From Gammaproteobacteria bacterium Ga0077536 (GTDB taxonomy: Bacteria > Pseudomonadota > Gammaproteobacteria > Ga0077536): DNA of 64,000 nt. A model generated the notes under the pieces. It saw nothing but the letters and a program-made list of their open reading frames with translations. It was not told the origin of the DNA and did not search any database. The translations under genes were made by a program, and so were the position numbers. The stretch lies in NCBI GenBank assembly GCA_001464935.1, contig LNEL01000035.1, positions 22,612-86,611 on the forward strand. Reading direction: 5' to 3'. Below, piece by piece: positions 27,588 to 36,050 of this stretch. The first letter of the stretch is position 1. Every line of letters begins with the position of its first letter.

Positions 27588-28052
27588 TCATTCGGCCCGA
27601 TGTCCGGCAGCCTCGGCACGCGCCGCCAGTTCCCGCGCCTCGCGCTCGAGCAGTTTCGCGATCCGGCCAGGCGCGAAGCCCAGCATCTGCAGCCCGGCTG
27701 CCGCGTTCGCCACTTCGCGATAGCTTGCGAGCCGGCCGTCGCGCAGTTCGCAGATCGAGACCCCTTCGAACAGCGCGCGCAGGCCTTCACTGCCCGGCAG
27801 CAGCGATTCATAGCTGAAGACGTAGCGCGCGTAGCCGATGCGGCCGTCATCGACGATATCGTGGAGGTCCCAGCGGAAGTCGCGCGCATCGCGGTGGAAG
27901 CGCGCGATCATCCCGACGATCTCGGGCCCCTGGAATGCACCGTAGAAGCAGTCGTGATAGATGCCGTCCGGGGTGAAGCAGCCGGCGACCGCCGCGCCGT
28001 CGCCGCGGCAGGCAGCTTGCGTCAGGGTCGTGATCAGCGTGGCGAAGCTCAT
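27588..28052 (-). CDS. NTF2/SnoaL-like protein
   Basis: 154 residues with the cone-shaped NTF2-like pattern: an N-terminal helix pair, CFTPDGIYHDCFYGAFQGPEIV, then a strand run ending SICELRDGRLASYREV. Members are ketosteroid isomerase-like enzymes, polyketide cyclases or small ligand-binding proteins. The ATG overlaps the stop of the lipoyl-hydrolase gene (ATGA), so it is translated as the last gene of the acetoin-dehydrogenase-like operon and may act on its substrate. No catalytic residue can be assigned. Confidence 0.82.
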   Translation of the reverse strand: MSFATLITTLTQAACRGDGAAVAGCFTPDGIYHDCFYGAFQGPEIVGMIARFHRDARDFRWDLHDIVDDGRIGYARYVFSYESLLPGSEGLRALFEGVSICELRDGRLASYREVANAAAGLQMLGFAPGRIAKLLEREARELAARAEAAGHRAE

Positions 28053-29179
28053 CGCGCCCGCTCCACCATGGCCACCAACAGGGCATTCACCACGCTGGCG
28101 GCCTCCAGGTGCGGCAGGTGGCCGGCGCCGTCGATTTTATGCACCTCGACCGAGGGCGGCAGGCCGTCTGCCTGCGCGATCGGGATGATGCGATCGGCGA
28201 CACCCCAGATGATCTGGACCGGACAGCCTACGTTGCCGAGCGCGTCGCGCAGCGTGGCCTTCTGCGCGTTGCCGTCGACCATGGCCGAGGCCACGGTCGT
28301 CAGCGCGTCGGTCACGCCGTCGAGCCGTTTGAACTTCAGCATGTCGTCGATCATCTGTCGATTGACGAGATCGGGATTGGCGACGAGTTGCTGCAACAGC
28401 GGTTTGAGATCGCGGCGCGACTCGGCGCTGATGAAGCCGCGCAGGTAGTCGCCGTTGATGTCGACGCCGAGACCGGCCGGCGCGATCAGCGACAACGATT
28501 TCACGCGCTCGGGCGCCATCGCTGCGCACTGGATCGCGATCGCGCCCCCCAGCGAGTGGCCGACGAGATGGGCGGAAGCTATCCCCACCGCGTCCATGAA
28601 GCCGAGCACCGCGCGCGCCAGGGTCGCGACGCTGCCGTCACCGACCGCCTTCGCAGACTGGCCGTGACCCGGCAGATCCAGGGTGTGGACCTGCGCGTGT
28701 GCGGCCAATGCGTCCTGGTTGAACAGCCAGTTGTCACAGTCGCCCCCGAAGCCGTGGATCAGCACGACTGCCGGGCCGGCGTCCCCTGCTCTGGCATGGC
28801 GCAGGCGGGTGCCTGCCACTTCGACCCAGTGATAGATCGGGCCCGTGTCGCCCTCCTCGACTGCGGGCGGCACGTAACTCGCCTGAAACTCGGTGACGAA
28901 GGCATCGACGTCGGCATCGCTGACGCCGGCCGGCGCCATCACGCCGAGCAGCGCGCCGATCGGCAGCACGTCATCGGCGGTCGCAATCTTGCGGCGCAAA
29001 GTGCCGGCATCGAGCGCTTCGAAGGTATTGGCGATTTTCTCGGTCTCGATGTCCATCACCGGATCGCCCGGCTTCAGTTCGCGGCCTTCGTCGATCAGCC
29101 AGCCCACGACCTTGCCTTCGGTCATCGACAGGCCCCACTTCGGCATCGTGATCGGAACAATCTTCTCCTGCGCCATCAT
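28049..29179 (-). CDS. acoC: Acetoin-dehydrogenase-type E2: lipoyl domain fused to alpha/beta hydrolase
   Basis: 376 residues. Residues 1-80 are a biotinyl/lipoyl domain with the lipoylated lysine K48 in DIETEKIANTF. After a short linker comes an alpha/beta hydrolase fold (VVLIHGFGGDCDNWLFN, nucleophile elbow GHSLGG, late GAGHLPHLEA with the catalytic His) instead of the usual catalytic acetyltransferase core. This fusion is the hallmark of AcoC in acetoin cleavage, producing acetyl-CoA and acetaldehyde. Start overlaps E1 beta by ATGA. No lipoamide dehydrogenase gene is in the cluster, so E3 must come from elsewhere. Confidence 0.85.
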   Translation of the reverse strand: MMAQEKIVPITMPKWGLSMTEGKVVGWLIDEGRELKPGDPVMDIETEKIANTFEALDAGTLRRKIATADDVLPIGALLGVMAPAGVSDADVDAFVTEFQASYVPPAVEEGDTGPIYHWVEVAGTRLRHARAGDAGPAVVLIHGFGGDCDNWLFNQDALAAHAQVHTLDLPGHGQSAKAVGDGSVATLARAVLGFMDAVGIASAHLVGHSLGGAIAIQCAAMAPERVKSLSLIAPAGLGVDINGDYLRGFISAESRRDLKPLLQQLVANPDLVNRQMIDDMLKFKRLDGVTDALTTVASAMVDGNAQKATLRDALGNVGCPVQIIWGVADRIIPIAQADGLPPSVEVHKIDGAGHLPHLEAASVVNALLVAMVERAR

Positions 29180-30186
29180 GCATACTCCGCAACGTTGCGC
29201 ACGGCCGCTTCGATGCGTGCCGGGCCGGGGATATAGAGGTCTTCGAGCACGCCGCTGAATGGAACGGGCGTATGCGGCGGCGTGACCATTGCGATCGGCG
29301 CCTGCAACGAGGCGAAGCCTTTCTGTGCGACCATCGCGGCGATATCCGCCGCCATGCCACAGCGCGGTGATGCTTCGTCGACGATGACGAGCCGGCCCGT
29401 GTTCTCGACGCTCTCCAGTATCGTGTCCTCGTCCAGCGGCGACGTCGTGCGGGGATCGATGATTTCGCAGCTGATGCCCTCCTTCGCCAGCGTGGCGGCC
29501 GCCTTCTGCGCGAAGCCGACCATGCGTGCGAGCGCGACGATGGTGACGTCGGACCCTTCGCGCACGATGTTCGCTTCCCCGAACGGTATCGTGTAGGACT
29601 CGTCGGGCACTTCACCTTCCATCGCGTACAGCGCCTTGTGCTCGCAGAAAATCACCGGATCGTCATCCCGAATCGCCTGGATCAACAGGCCTTTCGCTTC
29701 GTACGGGGACGACGGAATCACGACCTTCAGGCCCGGAATGTGCGTGAAGATCGGATACAGGCACTGCGAGTGCTGGGCCGCGGCGCGAAAGCCCGCACCA
29801 ATCATCGTGCGGATCACGACCGGTGTCTTCGCCTTGCCGCCGAACATGTAGCGGAATTTGGCCGCCTGGTTGTAGATCTGATCGAAACACACGCCGAGAA
29901 AATCGATGAACATCAGTTCGCACACCGGGCGCAGGCCGCAGGTGGCGGCACCAATCGCGGCGCCGACGAACGCCGACTCGGAGATCGGCGTGTCCATGAT
30001 GCGATCGCCGTATTTGCCGTACAGCCCTTTGGTGACGCCGAGCACGCCGCCCCAGGCGTCCATCTCGCCGTTGCCGCCGGTGCCGCCGACGACGTCTTCT
30101 CCCATCACGATCACCGATGAATCGCGCGCCATCTCCTGGTCGAGCGCTTCGTTGATGGCCTGTTGAAACAGAATCTTTCGTGCCAT
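29176..30186 (-). CDS. acoB: Thiamine-diphosphate-dependent E1 component beta subunit (acetoin dehydrogenase type)
   Basis: 336 residues of the 2-oxoacid/acetoin dehydrogenase E1 beta family (transketolase pyrimidine-binding plus C-terminal domains). Visible family marks: NEALDQEMARDSSVIVMGEDV at the start, SESAFVGAAIGAATCGLRPV, and IDPRTTSPLDEDTILESV in the second half. It lies 12 bases after E1 alpha and overlaps acoC by 4. Together with the alpha subunit it forms the heterotetramer that decarboxylates or cleaves the substrate and passes the acyl group to the lipoyl arm. Acetoin itself is the best guess because of the AcoC-type E2. Confidence 0.9.
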   Translation of the reverse strand: MARKILFQQAINEALDQEMARDSSVIVMGEDVVGGTGGNGEMDAWGGVLGVTKGLYGKYGDRIMDTPISESAFVGAAIGAATCGLRPVCELMFIDFLGVCFDQIYNQAAKFRYMFGGKAKTPVVIRTMIGAGFRAAAQHSQCLYPIFTHIPGLKVVIPSSPYEAKGLLIQAIRDDDPVIFCEHKALYAMEGEVPDESYTIPFGEANIVREGSDVTIVALARMVGFAQKAAATLAKEGISCEIIDPRTTSPLDEDTILESVENTGRLVIVDEASPRCGMAADIAAMVAQKGFASLQAPIAMVTPPHTPVPFSGVLEDLYIPGPARIEAAVRNVAEYA

Positions 30187-30198
30187 GACTGCGCGCCC

Positions 30199-31167
30199 TC
30201 AATATTTGATGTAGACGTCGGTGGTGAGATCGGCCGGCAGCGGATCGGGTGCCGCGAGCGCCTGGGCCACCGCGTCGTCGATCAGCTTCGCGACCTCGTC
30301 GTCGATGGCGGCCAGTTCCTGCTCGGCGATGTCATGCTCGCTCGTCACGCGGCGGGCGAAACGCCTGATGCAGTCCTTCTGTTCACGCACGTGCTTCACT
30401 TCATCCGGTGCGCGGTAGTTCTGGTTGTCGCCTTCGAAATGGCCGAAAAAGCGGTCGAGCTTGACCTCGACCAGCGTCGGGCCGCCGCCACCTCGCGCGC
30501 GCTCGACGGCCTCGCGCATCGCGTCGTACACGGCGAAGAAATCATGACCGTCGACCGTCACGCCCGGCATGCCGAAACCGGCGGCACGCGTGGAGATGTC
30601 CTCGCAGGAGACCGAGAACTTCGCGGCGGTCGCTTCGGCATAGCCGTTGTTCTCGGCCACGAAAATGGCCGGCAGCTTCCATACGGAAGCGAGATTCATC
30701 GATTCGAAAGTCGTGCCCTGATTCGACGCACCGTCGCCGAAGAAGGCGACCGCGACGCCACCGGTGCCTTTGATCTTGGCCGCCAGCGCCGCCCCGCACA
30801 CCAGCGGTGGGCCGCCGCCGACGATGCCGTTTGCGCCGAGCATGCCGGTGTCGAGATCGGCGATGTGCATCGAGCCCCCCTTGCCGCGGCAGGTGCCGGT
30901 GCGCTTGCCGTAGATCTCCGCCATCATGCCGTGCACGTCGACGCCCTTGCCGATGCAGTGACCGTGCCCGCGATGCGTGCTCGCAATCTTGTCATCGTCA
31001 GTGAGATTCATGCAGACGCCGGCCGCAGACGCCTCCTCGCCGGCATACAGATGAACGAAGCCGGGGATGCCGCCCTTCGCGAATTCGACGTGCACCCGTT
31101 CTTCGAATTCGCGAATGGTCTTCATGCGCCGGTAGGCTTCGAGCAGGTCTTCGCGTGACAAGGCCAT
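30199..31167 (-). CDS. acoA: Thiamine-diphosphate-dependent E1 component alpha subunit (acetoin dehydrogenase type)
   Basis: 322 residues from ATG 31167, which follows GGGGGAGCTG; longer in-frame upstream sequence lacks a start with RBS. Typical E1 alpha features: RRMKTIREFEERV, STHRGHGHCIGKG, and the ThDP-binding GDGASNQG...FESMNLASVWKLP. The active-site loop region (RTGTCRGKGGSMHIAD) is intact. First gene of a four-gene operon transcribed away from the HSL-type hydrolase, with which it shares the 209-base control region. Confidence 0.9.
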   Translation of the reverse strand: MALSREDLLEAYRRMKTIREFEERVHVEFAKGGIPGFVHLYAGEEASAAGVCMNLTDDDKIASTHRGHGHCIGKGVDVHGMMAEIYGKRTGTCRGKGGSMHIADLDTGMLGANGIVGGGPPLVCGAALAAKIKGTGGVAVAFFGDGASNQGTTFESMNLASVWKLPAIFVAENNGYAEATAAKFSVSCEDISTRAAGFGMPGVTVDGHDFFAVYDAMREAVERARGGGGPTLVEVKLDRFFGHFEGDNQNYRAPDEVKHVREQKDCIRRFARRVTSEHDIAEQELAAIDDEVAKLIDDAVAQALAAPDPLPADLTTDVYIKY

Positions 31168-31307
31168 CAGCTCCCCCTTTATCGTTGTGGACGTTGGCAG
31201 CCCAAGCCTATCAAAACGCCACCGCGAGTGAGCGCCATCGCGGTGCTGCGTGTTCGATGCTGCGAATGCACATCCGGCAGCGCATAGGCAGGAGCACCGT
31301 CGCTCAC

Positions 31308-31313
31308 TAGAAT
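31308..31313 (+). promoter_or_regulatory. Putative -10 (TAGAAT) for the HSL-type hydrolase
   Basis: CTCACTAGAATCC at 31304-31316 gives a TAGAAT -10 and a leader of about 57 bases. The intergenic segment 31168-31376 should also hold the acoA promoter on the other strand. Motif only; -35 not clear. Confidence 0.35.
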
Positions 31314-31376
31314 CCGGACCTCGCACTCATACCCTGGCGGCCCGTGCCGCCGCCGCCCAGCACAGGAGAAGCTCTG

Positions 31377-32303
31377 ATGCCCTTGACCGCCGAATCGCTG
31401 GCAGTCCTCAACATCCTTCAGGAAAAAGGTGTCCATCCGCTCGATCATTTCGCGCCCGCCGAAGGACGCCCTTATTTCAACGCAGTATTCGCGACGCCGG
31501 CCGAAGATCGCGAGGCCGTGGCCATCGTGCGCGAACTGTCGATTCCGGTGGCCGGCGGCTCGATTGCCGCCCGTCTGTATGCGCCGAGCGCGGGCCCGCT
31601 ACCGACTCTCGTGCATTTCCACGGCGGTGGCTGGGTCTACATGGGTCTCGAGACGCACGACGGCTACTGCCGCCATCTGGCCAACGCGGCCGGCATCGCG
31701 GTCGTCGCGGTCGAGTACCGCAAGGCACCCGAGTTCAAGGCGCCCACCGCTGCTGAGGACTGCTACGCCGCCCTGAAGTGGGTGCATGCGAACGCCGCGT
31801 CGCTCGGCGTCGATGCCTCGCGCCTCGCCGTCATGGGCGACAGCGCCGGCGGCAATCTCGCCGCCGTCGTCACGCAACTCGCGCGCGACAATGGACCAGC
31901 GCTCAAATGCCAGGTCCTGACCTATCCGGCCGTCGACGCCACGCTGAGCTCGCCGTCGATCAAGGAGAACGCCACGGCACCGATCCTCGGTGAGAAGGAA
32001 ATGGCGTGGTTCTATGACCACTACCTGACCGGTGCGAAAGTCGACGCGAAGCATCCGCTGGTCTCGCCGTTGTTCGCCGCGTCCCTCGCCGGGCTGCCGC
32101 CGGCGTTCGTGTCGACCGCCGAGTTCGACCCGCTGCGCGACGAGGGCGAGGACTATGCGAACAAGCTCAAGGCGGCGGGCGCGAGCGTCGAGTGCAAGCG
32201 CTATGCGGGCGTCTTCCACGGCTTCCTGCTGATGAGCAAGGTGATTCCCGAAGGCCGGCAGCTGATTGCCGATCAGATCGCGTTTCTCAAGCAGCACCTG
32301 TGA
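31377..32303 (+). CDS. Alpha/beta hydrolase, hormone-sensitive-lipase (HSL) family
   Basis: 308 residues from ATG 31377 (RBS CAGGAGAAG). The oxyanion-hole motif HGGGW (in HFHGGGWVYMG) and nucleophile elbow GDSAGG place it in the bacterial HSL/family IV esterases; the acid is probably the Asp of AEFDPLRDEG and the base the His of GVFHGFLLMS. Cytoplasmic carboxylester hydrolase, substrate unknown. Divergent from the acetoin-dehydrogenase-like operon, which may indicate a shared regulator or pathway. Confidence 0.93.
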   Translation: MPLTAESLAVLNILQEKGVHPLDHFAPAEGRPYFNAVFATPAEDREAVAIVRELSIPVAGGSIAARLYAPSAGPLPTLVHFHGGGWVYMGLETHDGYCRHLANAAGIAVVAVEYRKAPEFKAPTAAEDCYAALKWVHANAASLGVDASRLAVMGDSAGGNLAAVVTQLARDNGPALKCQVLTYPAVDATLSSPSIKENATAPILGEKEMAWFYDHYLTGAKVDAKHPLVSPLFAASLAGLPPAFVSTAEFDPLRDEGEDYANKLKAAGASVECKRYAGVFHGFLLMSKVIPEGRQLIADQIAFLKQHL

Positions 32304-32424
32304 CAGTGCCAGCCGTGGCACGCGTCGCGGCACGCCACGACAGGAGCAGAGAACCGGTGCGCCTGCCGCGTCGCTGATCACGGCGTGGCGCCGCCGGTTC
32401 ACCGGCCTCCTTCATGACCATGCT

Positions 32425-32450
32425 GCCAGCGGTCCGCGCGGACCGCTGGC
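32425..32450. repeat. 26-bp perfect palindrome in the 318-base gap before rhlE
   Basis: GCCAGCGGTCCGC and its exact reverse complement abut at 32425-32450. It can form a strong hairpin but has no T-run, so it may be a factor-dependent terminator for the hydrolase or a protein site rather than an intrinsic terminator. The rest of 32304-32621 contains a TAGGCT -10-like box at 32470 and otherwise nothing recognisable. Confidence 0.6.
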
Positions 32451-32621
32451 CATGCTGCGCCTGCTCTGTTAGGCTGCCGCCGCGGTCATTGTTTCCAGTC
32501 CCCCTCGGCCGCGACCACTATCGGTCTGTTTCTCTTACTCGATCTGCCTGCCTTGCGACTGGCGCCCGGGCCTCCGGCTCACGGCGACAGGCTGAATCAA
32601 GTTTTCTCTCATTGGAGCTTC

Positions 32622-33929
32622 ATGTCTCAATTTGCTGCCCTCGGCTTGCCCGAGGACCTCGTCCGTGCCGTGACCGATCGCGGCTATACCGAACCCACTC
32701 CCGTCCAGGCCCAGGCGATTCCGGTCATTCTCGAAGGCCGTGACGTGATCGCCGGCGCGCAGACCGGCACCGGCAAGACCGCCGCCTTCGTGCTGCCGAT
32801 GATCGCGCGCCTGAAGAGCGTCGAGCCGGCCCAGCGCCGCCTCCCGCGCACACTGATCCTGACCCCGACGCGCGAACTCGCGGCGCAGGTCGAAGAAAGC
32901 GTCCGCCTCTATGGCCGCCACAGCGGCCTGCGCTCGCTGGTGATGTTCGGCGGCGTCGGCATCAACCCGCAGATCGAGGGGCTGCGCCGCGGCGTCGACA
33001 TCCTCGTCGCCACGCCCGGCCGTCTGCTCGATCACATGCAGCAGCGCACGGTCGATCTGTCGAAGATCGAAATGCTGGTGCTCGACGAGGCGGACCGCAT
33101 GCTCGACATGGGTTTCATCCGTGACATCCGCCGGGTCCTCGCGGTGCTGCCGAAGGCCCGTCAGAACCTGCTGTTCTCGGCCACCTTCCCGCCGGAGATC
33201 AAGGATCTCGCCGCGAGCCTGATGAACAATCCGGCCGAAGTGGAAATTGCACGTCAGGGCACGACGGCTGCGCAGATTGCGCAGGAAGTCGTGATCTGCG
33301 ATCGCGGCCGCAAGAAGGAACTGCTGGTGCACCTGTTCGAAACGCGCCGCTGGACGCAGGCGCTGATCTTCACGCGCACGAAGCATCTCGCGAACCGGCT
33401 CGCCGAGCATCTCGACAAGTGCGGCATCTCCGCGCTCGCGATTCACGGCAACAAGAGTCAGACGGCCCGCACGCGCGCGCTGTCGGAATTCAAGACCGGC
33501 AAGCTGCAGGCGCTCGTCGCCACCGATATCGCCGCGCGCGGCATCGACATCAACGAGCTGCCACAGGTCGTGAATTTCGAACTGCCGATGGTCGCCGAGG
33601 ACTACGTGCACCGCATCGGCCGCACGGCCCGTGCCGGTGCGTCGGGTTCGGCCTGCTCGCTGGTGTGCGTCGATGAGTTCCGGCTGCTCGAGAGCATCGA
33701 ACGACTGACACGCCAGCGCTTCAGCCGCAACACCGAAGCCGGTTACGAACCCGATCCGAACCAGCGCGCCCAACCGATCGAAACCGGCCGTGGCCAGCGC
33801 GGCGGCGGCAATGGTGGCAATCACCAGGGCCAGCACCGACCGGCCGGCGAAGGCCAGCAGCGCAAACCGAACGGCAACCGCCGTCCGTCCCACGGCGGCG
33901 ATGGCCGGCAGCGTCAGCGGGCTGGTTGA
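32622..33929 (+). CDS. rhlE: DEAD-box ATP-dependent RNA helicase, RhlE type
   Basis: 435 residues from ATG 32622 (RBS TTGGAG). All helicase motifs are present in order: Q motif ([13 protein letters not shown]), motif [23 protein letters not shown] ([12 protein letters not shown]), SAT, and the C-terminal ARGIDI and [10 protein letters not shown]. The tail after about residue 365 is Gly/Gln/Asn/Arg rich, as in RhlE, and likely binds RNA. Cytoplasmic; acts in RNA remodelling, ribosome maturation or decay. The 5' leader may be about 140 bases long, which fits cold-regulated helicase genes. A strong terminator follows. Confidence 0.95.
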   Translation: MSQFAALGLPEDLVRAVTDRGYTEPTPVQAQAIPVILEGRDVIAGAQTGTGKTAAFVLPMIARLKSVEPAQRRLPRTLILTPTRELAAQVEESVRLYGRHSGLRSLVMFGGVGINPQIEGLRRGVDILVATPGRLLDHMQQRTVDLSKIEMLVLDEADRMLDMGFIRDIRRVLAVLPKARQNLLFSATFPPEIKDLAASLMNNPAEVEIARQGTTAAQIAQEVVICDRGRKKELLVHLFETRRWTQALIFTRTKHLANRLAEHLDKCGISALAIHGNKSQTARTRALSEFKTGKLQALVATDIAARGIDINELPQVVNFELPMVAEDYVHRIGRTARAGASGSACSLVCVDEFRLLESIERLTRQRFSRNTEAGYEPDPNQRAQPIETGRGQRGGGNGGNHQGQHRPAGEGQQRKPNGNRRPSHGGDGRQRQRAG

Positions 33930-33969
33930 CGGCAGCCCGGGCGAGCCACACCAGGCTCGCAGTCACAGG

Positions 33970-33996
33970 GGGCCGCCCGGCCGGGCGGCCCTTCTT
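33970..33996 (+). terminator. Intrinsic-type terminator after rhlE
   Basis: 22-base near-perfect palindrome GGGCCGCCCGG/CCGGGCGGCCC followed by TTCTT. Located 41 bases after the rhlE stop and before the convergent exbD, so it may serve both. The U-tract is short and interrupted. Confidence 0.65.
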
Positions 33997-34064
33997 CGGA
34001 AAAGTCGGTCCACCTGTAGCAGCGCTGCACAGGGCCGTTCAGTGCGGGAGGCCCGCCGTCCCCA

Positions 34065-34469
34065 TCATTCCGCCTGCGTGATCACCGACAGCTTGTCGAT
34101 CCCGGCACGCTCGATCACCGCCATCACTTTCGCCACCGTGCCATAGCGCGCGGCGTCATCGGCCTGCAGGAACAGCGTCAGCGCCGGATCCAGCTGTTTC
34201 ATGCCCTTCAGTTCGATTTCGAGATCGGCCACCGATGTTTCGCGCTTCTCGATGAAGACCTTGCCGAACTCGTCGACGCTGACCGTCACCGCATCCGGAT
34301 CTTCGGGCGCTGAGGTTTCGGCCGTCTCCGGCAGCTTGACCTTGATCGCATTCGTCAGCAGTGGCGCGGTGACGATGAACACCACCAGCAGTACGAGCAT
34401 CACGTCGACGAGCGGCGTGACGTTGATCTCGCTCATCGCCTCGTTGTTGTCCTGCGTATTGAAAGCCAT
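34065..34469 (-). CDS. exbD: ExbD/TolR-type energy-transduction protein
   Basis: 134 residues: short cytoplasmic N-terminus (MAFNTQDNNEAMSEINVTPLVDVMLVLL) carrying the conserved Asp in the single membrane helix, then a periplasmic domain (KVKLPETAE...). The ATG overlaps the exbB stop by one base (TGATG). With ExbB it forms the proton channel that energises TonB. Promoter is that of the tonB-exbB-exbD operon. Confidence 0.93.
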   Translation of the reverse strand: MAFNTQDNNEAMSEINVTPLVDVMLVLLVVFIVTAPLLTNAIKVKLPETAETSAPEDPDAVTVSVDEFGKVFIEKRETSVADLEIELKGMKQLDPALTLFLQADDAARYGTVAKVMAVIERAGIDKLSVITQAE

Positions 34470-35137
34470 CAGTGACGCTCCGCCGCCGGCCGTTCCAGTC
34501 GCCACGCCGTCTTCACGGCGAGATTCACGAAGTCGGTCGCAAAGTCTTCGAGGTCGGCGCTGATGATTTTCATGCGGCGCAGGAAGAAGTTGTACGCGAG
34601 CACGGCCGGCACCGCGACGGCGATGCCGATGGCGGTCGCGATCAAGGCTTCGCCGATCGGCCCGGCGACGACATCCAGACTGGCCGAGCCGGCCTTCGTG
34701 ATGTCCTGCAGCGCATTCATGATGCCCCACACGGTGCCGAACAGGCCGACGAACGGCGAGGTGCTCCCGATGCTCGCCAGCAGCGTGAGGCCGCCTTCGA
34801 GCGATCGACGCTCACGCTGCAATTGCTGGCGCAGGCAGCGCTCGAGCAGATCGCGACGATCGCCCGCATGTTCCAGATCCTGCGTATCGCTCGCGGGCCG
34901 CAGCGCCTCGAAGCCGCGCGCGGCAAGCCGTGCGGCGGGACCCTGTCCAGCCTTGATGTCGGCGGCGGCGGCCAGATTCGGCGCTGCCCAGAAGGCGCGC
35001 GTATAGCCCCGGTTCGCCGCGCTCGCGCGCAGGTGCTGCAGGAGCTTCAACAGCACGACGGTCCATGTCACGACTGAGAACGCGATCAGCGCGTACAGCG
35101 TCCAGGTGACGATATGGTCATTCGAGAGGGCTGACAT
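34469..35137 (-). CDS. exbB: ExbB/TolQ/MotA-family proton channel protein
   Basis: 222 residues from ATG 35137 (a GTG directly before it at 35140 is equally possible). Three membrane segments: near the N-terminus (LYALIAFSVVTWTVVLLKLL), after the cytoplasmic loop (LTLLASIGSTSPFVGLFGTVWGIM) and FIATAIGIAVAVPAVLAYN-type third helix. The GLFGTVWGIM motif is the family hallmark. Middle gene of tonB-exbB-exbD; gap to tonB 15 bases. Confidence 0.95.
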   Translation of the reverse strand: MSALSNDHIVTWTLYALIAFSVVTWTVVLLKLLQHLRASAANRGYTRAFWAAPNLAAAADIKAGQGPAARLAARGFEALRPASDTQDLEHAGDRRDLLERCLRQQLQRERRSLEGGLTLLASIGSTSPFVGLFGTVWGIMNALQDITKAGSASLDVVAGPIGEALIATAIGIAVAVPAVLAYNFFLRRMKIISADLEDFATDFVNLAVKTAWRLERPAAERH

Positions 35138-35152
35138 CACGGCGGACTACCT

Positions 35153-35908
35153 TCAATTATCGAGTTTGAAAACGATGGAGAGCGTGAGCTCACTGTCGAC
35201 CGGTTCAGCCCCACGCATCGCCGGCGTGAACGTCCAGCGCTTCACGGTGCGCACGGCCGACTCATCGAGGACCTCGCGACCGCTCGACGTTGCCACCTCC
35301 ACCCTGCCCGGCAGGCCGTCCGCGCCGACGTGGATGCGCAACAGGACCTTGCCTTCCCAGCCGCGACGCCGCGCGATCGACGGATACTCCGGTTTGGGAT
35401 TGCGCTTCGACGTCGCGCGGGTGTGGGCCGGCACCACGGGCACTTCGACCGGCGCCGCGACGGGTGCGGCCGGGGCCACCGGCGCGCTCGGCGCCGCAGG
35501 CGCGGGCGGGGCGGGCGCAGGCGGCGTCGGCGCGACGACCGGCTCGGGCGGCGGCGGCGGGGCCGGCTTGGGTTTGGGCTTCGGCGCGGGCTTCGGCACG
35601 GGCTTGGGCTTCGGTTTGGGCTTCGGCGGTGGCGGCGGTGGCGGTTTCGGCGGCGGTGGCGTCGGGATGGCCGGCGGCGGCGGGGGCGCAACCGTGCGCG
35701 GCGCCGGGGGCGCGACGAGCTGGATTTCGATGGGCTTGGGGACGGCCGCCACGATCCGCTCCTGCGGCTCGCTCAGCGCGACGAAGGCCCACCAGTGCAG
35801 GCCGACCGACAGCAGGCCGAGCAGCATCCAGTCGAGCGCGCGGGTGTCGCCGCCCGGGCGCAGGCGCGCGTGCGATGCGTCCAGCTTCAGGGGCGCCGCC
35901 GCGTTCAC
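35153..35908 (-). CDS. tonB: TonB energy-transducer protein with long Pro-Lys spacer
   Basis: About 251 residues from GTG 35908; an in-frame TTG at 35995 would add 29 residues and cannot be excluded, though a -10-like TAGACT close to it argues for the shorter form. One N-terminal membrane helix (LDWMLLGLLSVGLHWWAFVAL), then a very long periplasmic spacer of PK and PP repeats (about 100 residues), and the C-terminal TonB domain (NPKPEYPSIARRRGWEG...VKRWTFTPA). It spans the periplasm to power outer-membrane receptors for siderophores or vitamins. No receptor gene is in this window. No clear Fur box found upstream. Confidence 0.93.
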   Translation of the reverse strand: MNAAAPLKLDASHARLRPGGDTRALDWMLLGLLSVGLHWWAFVALSEPQERIVAAVPKPIEIQLVAPPAPRTVAPPPPPAIPTPPPPKPPPPPPPKPKPKPKPVPKPAPKPKPKPAPPPPPEPVVAPTPPAPAPPAPAAPSAPVAPAAPVAAPVEVPVVPAHTRATSKRNPKPEYPSIARRRGWEGKVLLRIHVGADGLPGRVEVATSSGREVLDESAVRTVKRWTFTPAMRGAEPVDSELTLSIVFKLDN

Positions 35909-36050
35909 GTCGCGGGGACTCGCAAGTCGAGGGACCTGGGCATGAGCGAGGGAGATGTTCCTGGCTGGAGGATGATGAACGAACGCGCGCTGCAATCGTT
36001 ACAGTCTATCATCGGGCCTCGCCCGGTCGCGAGTGACGCCCGGCGGCCGC

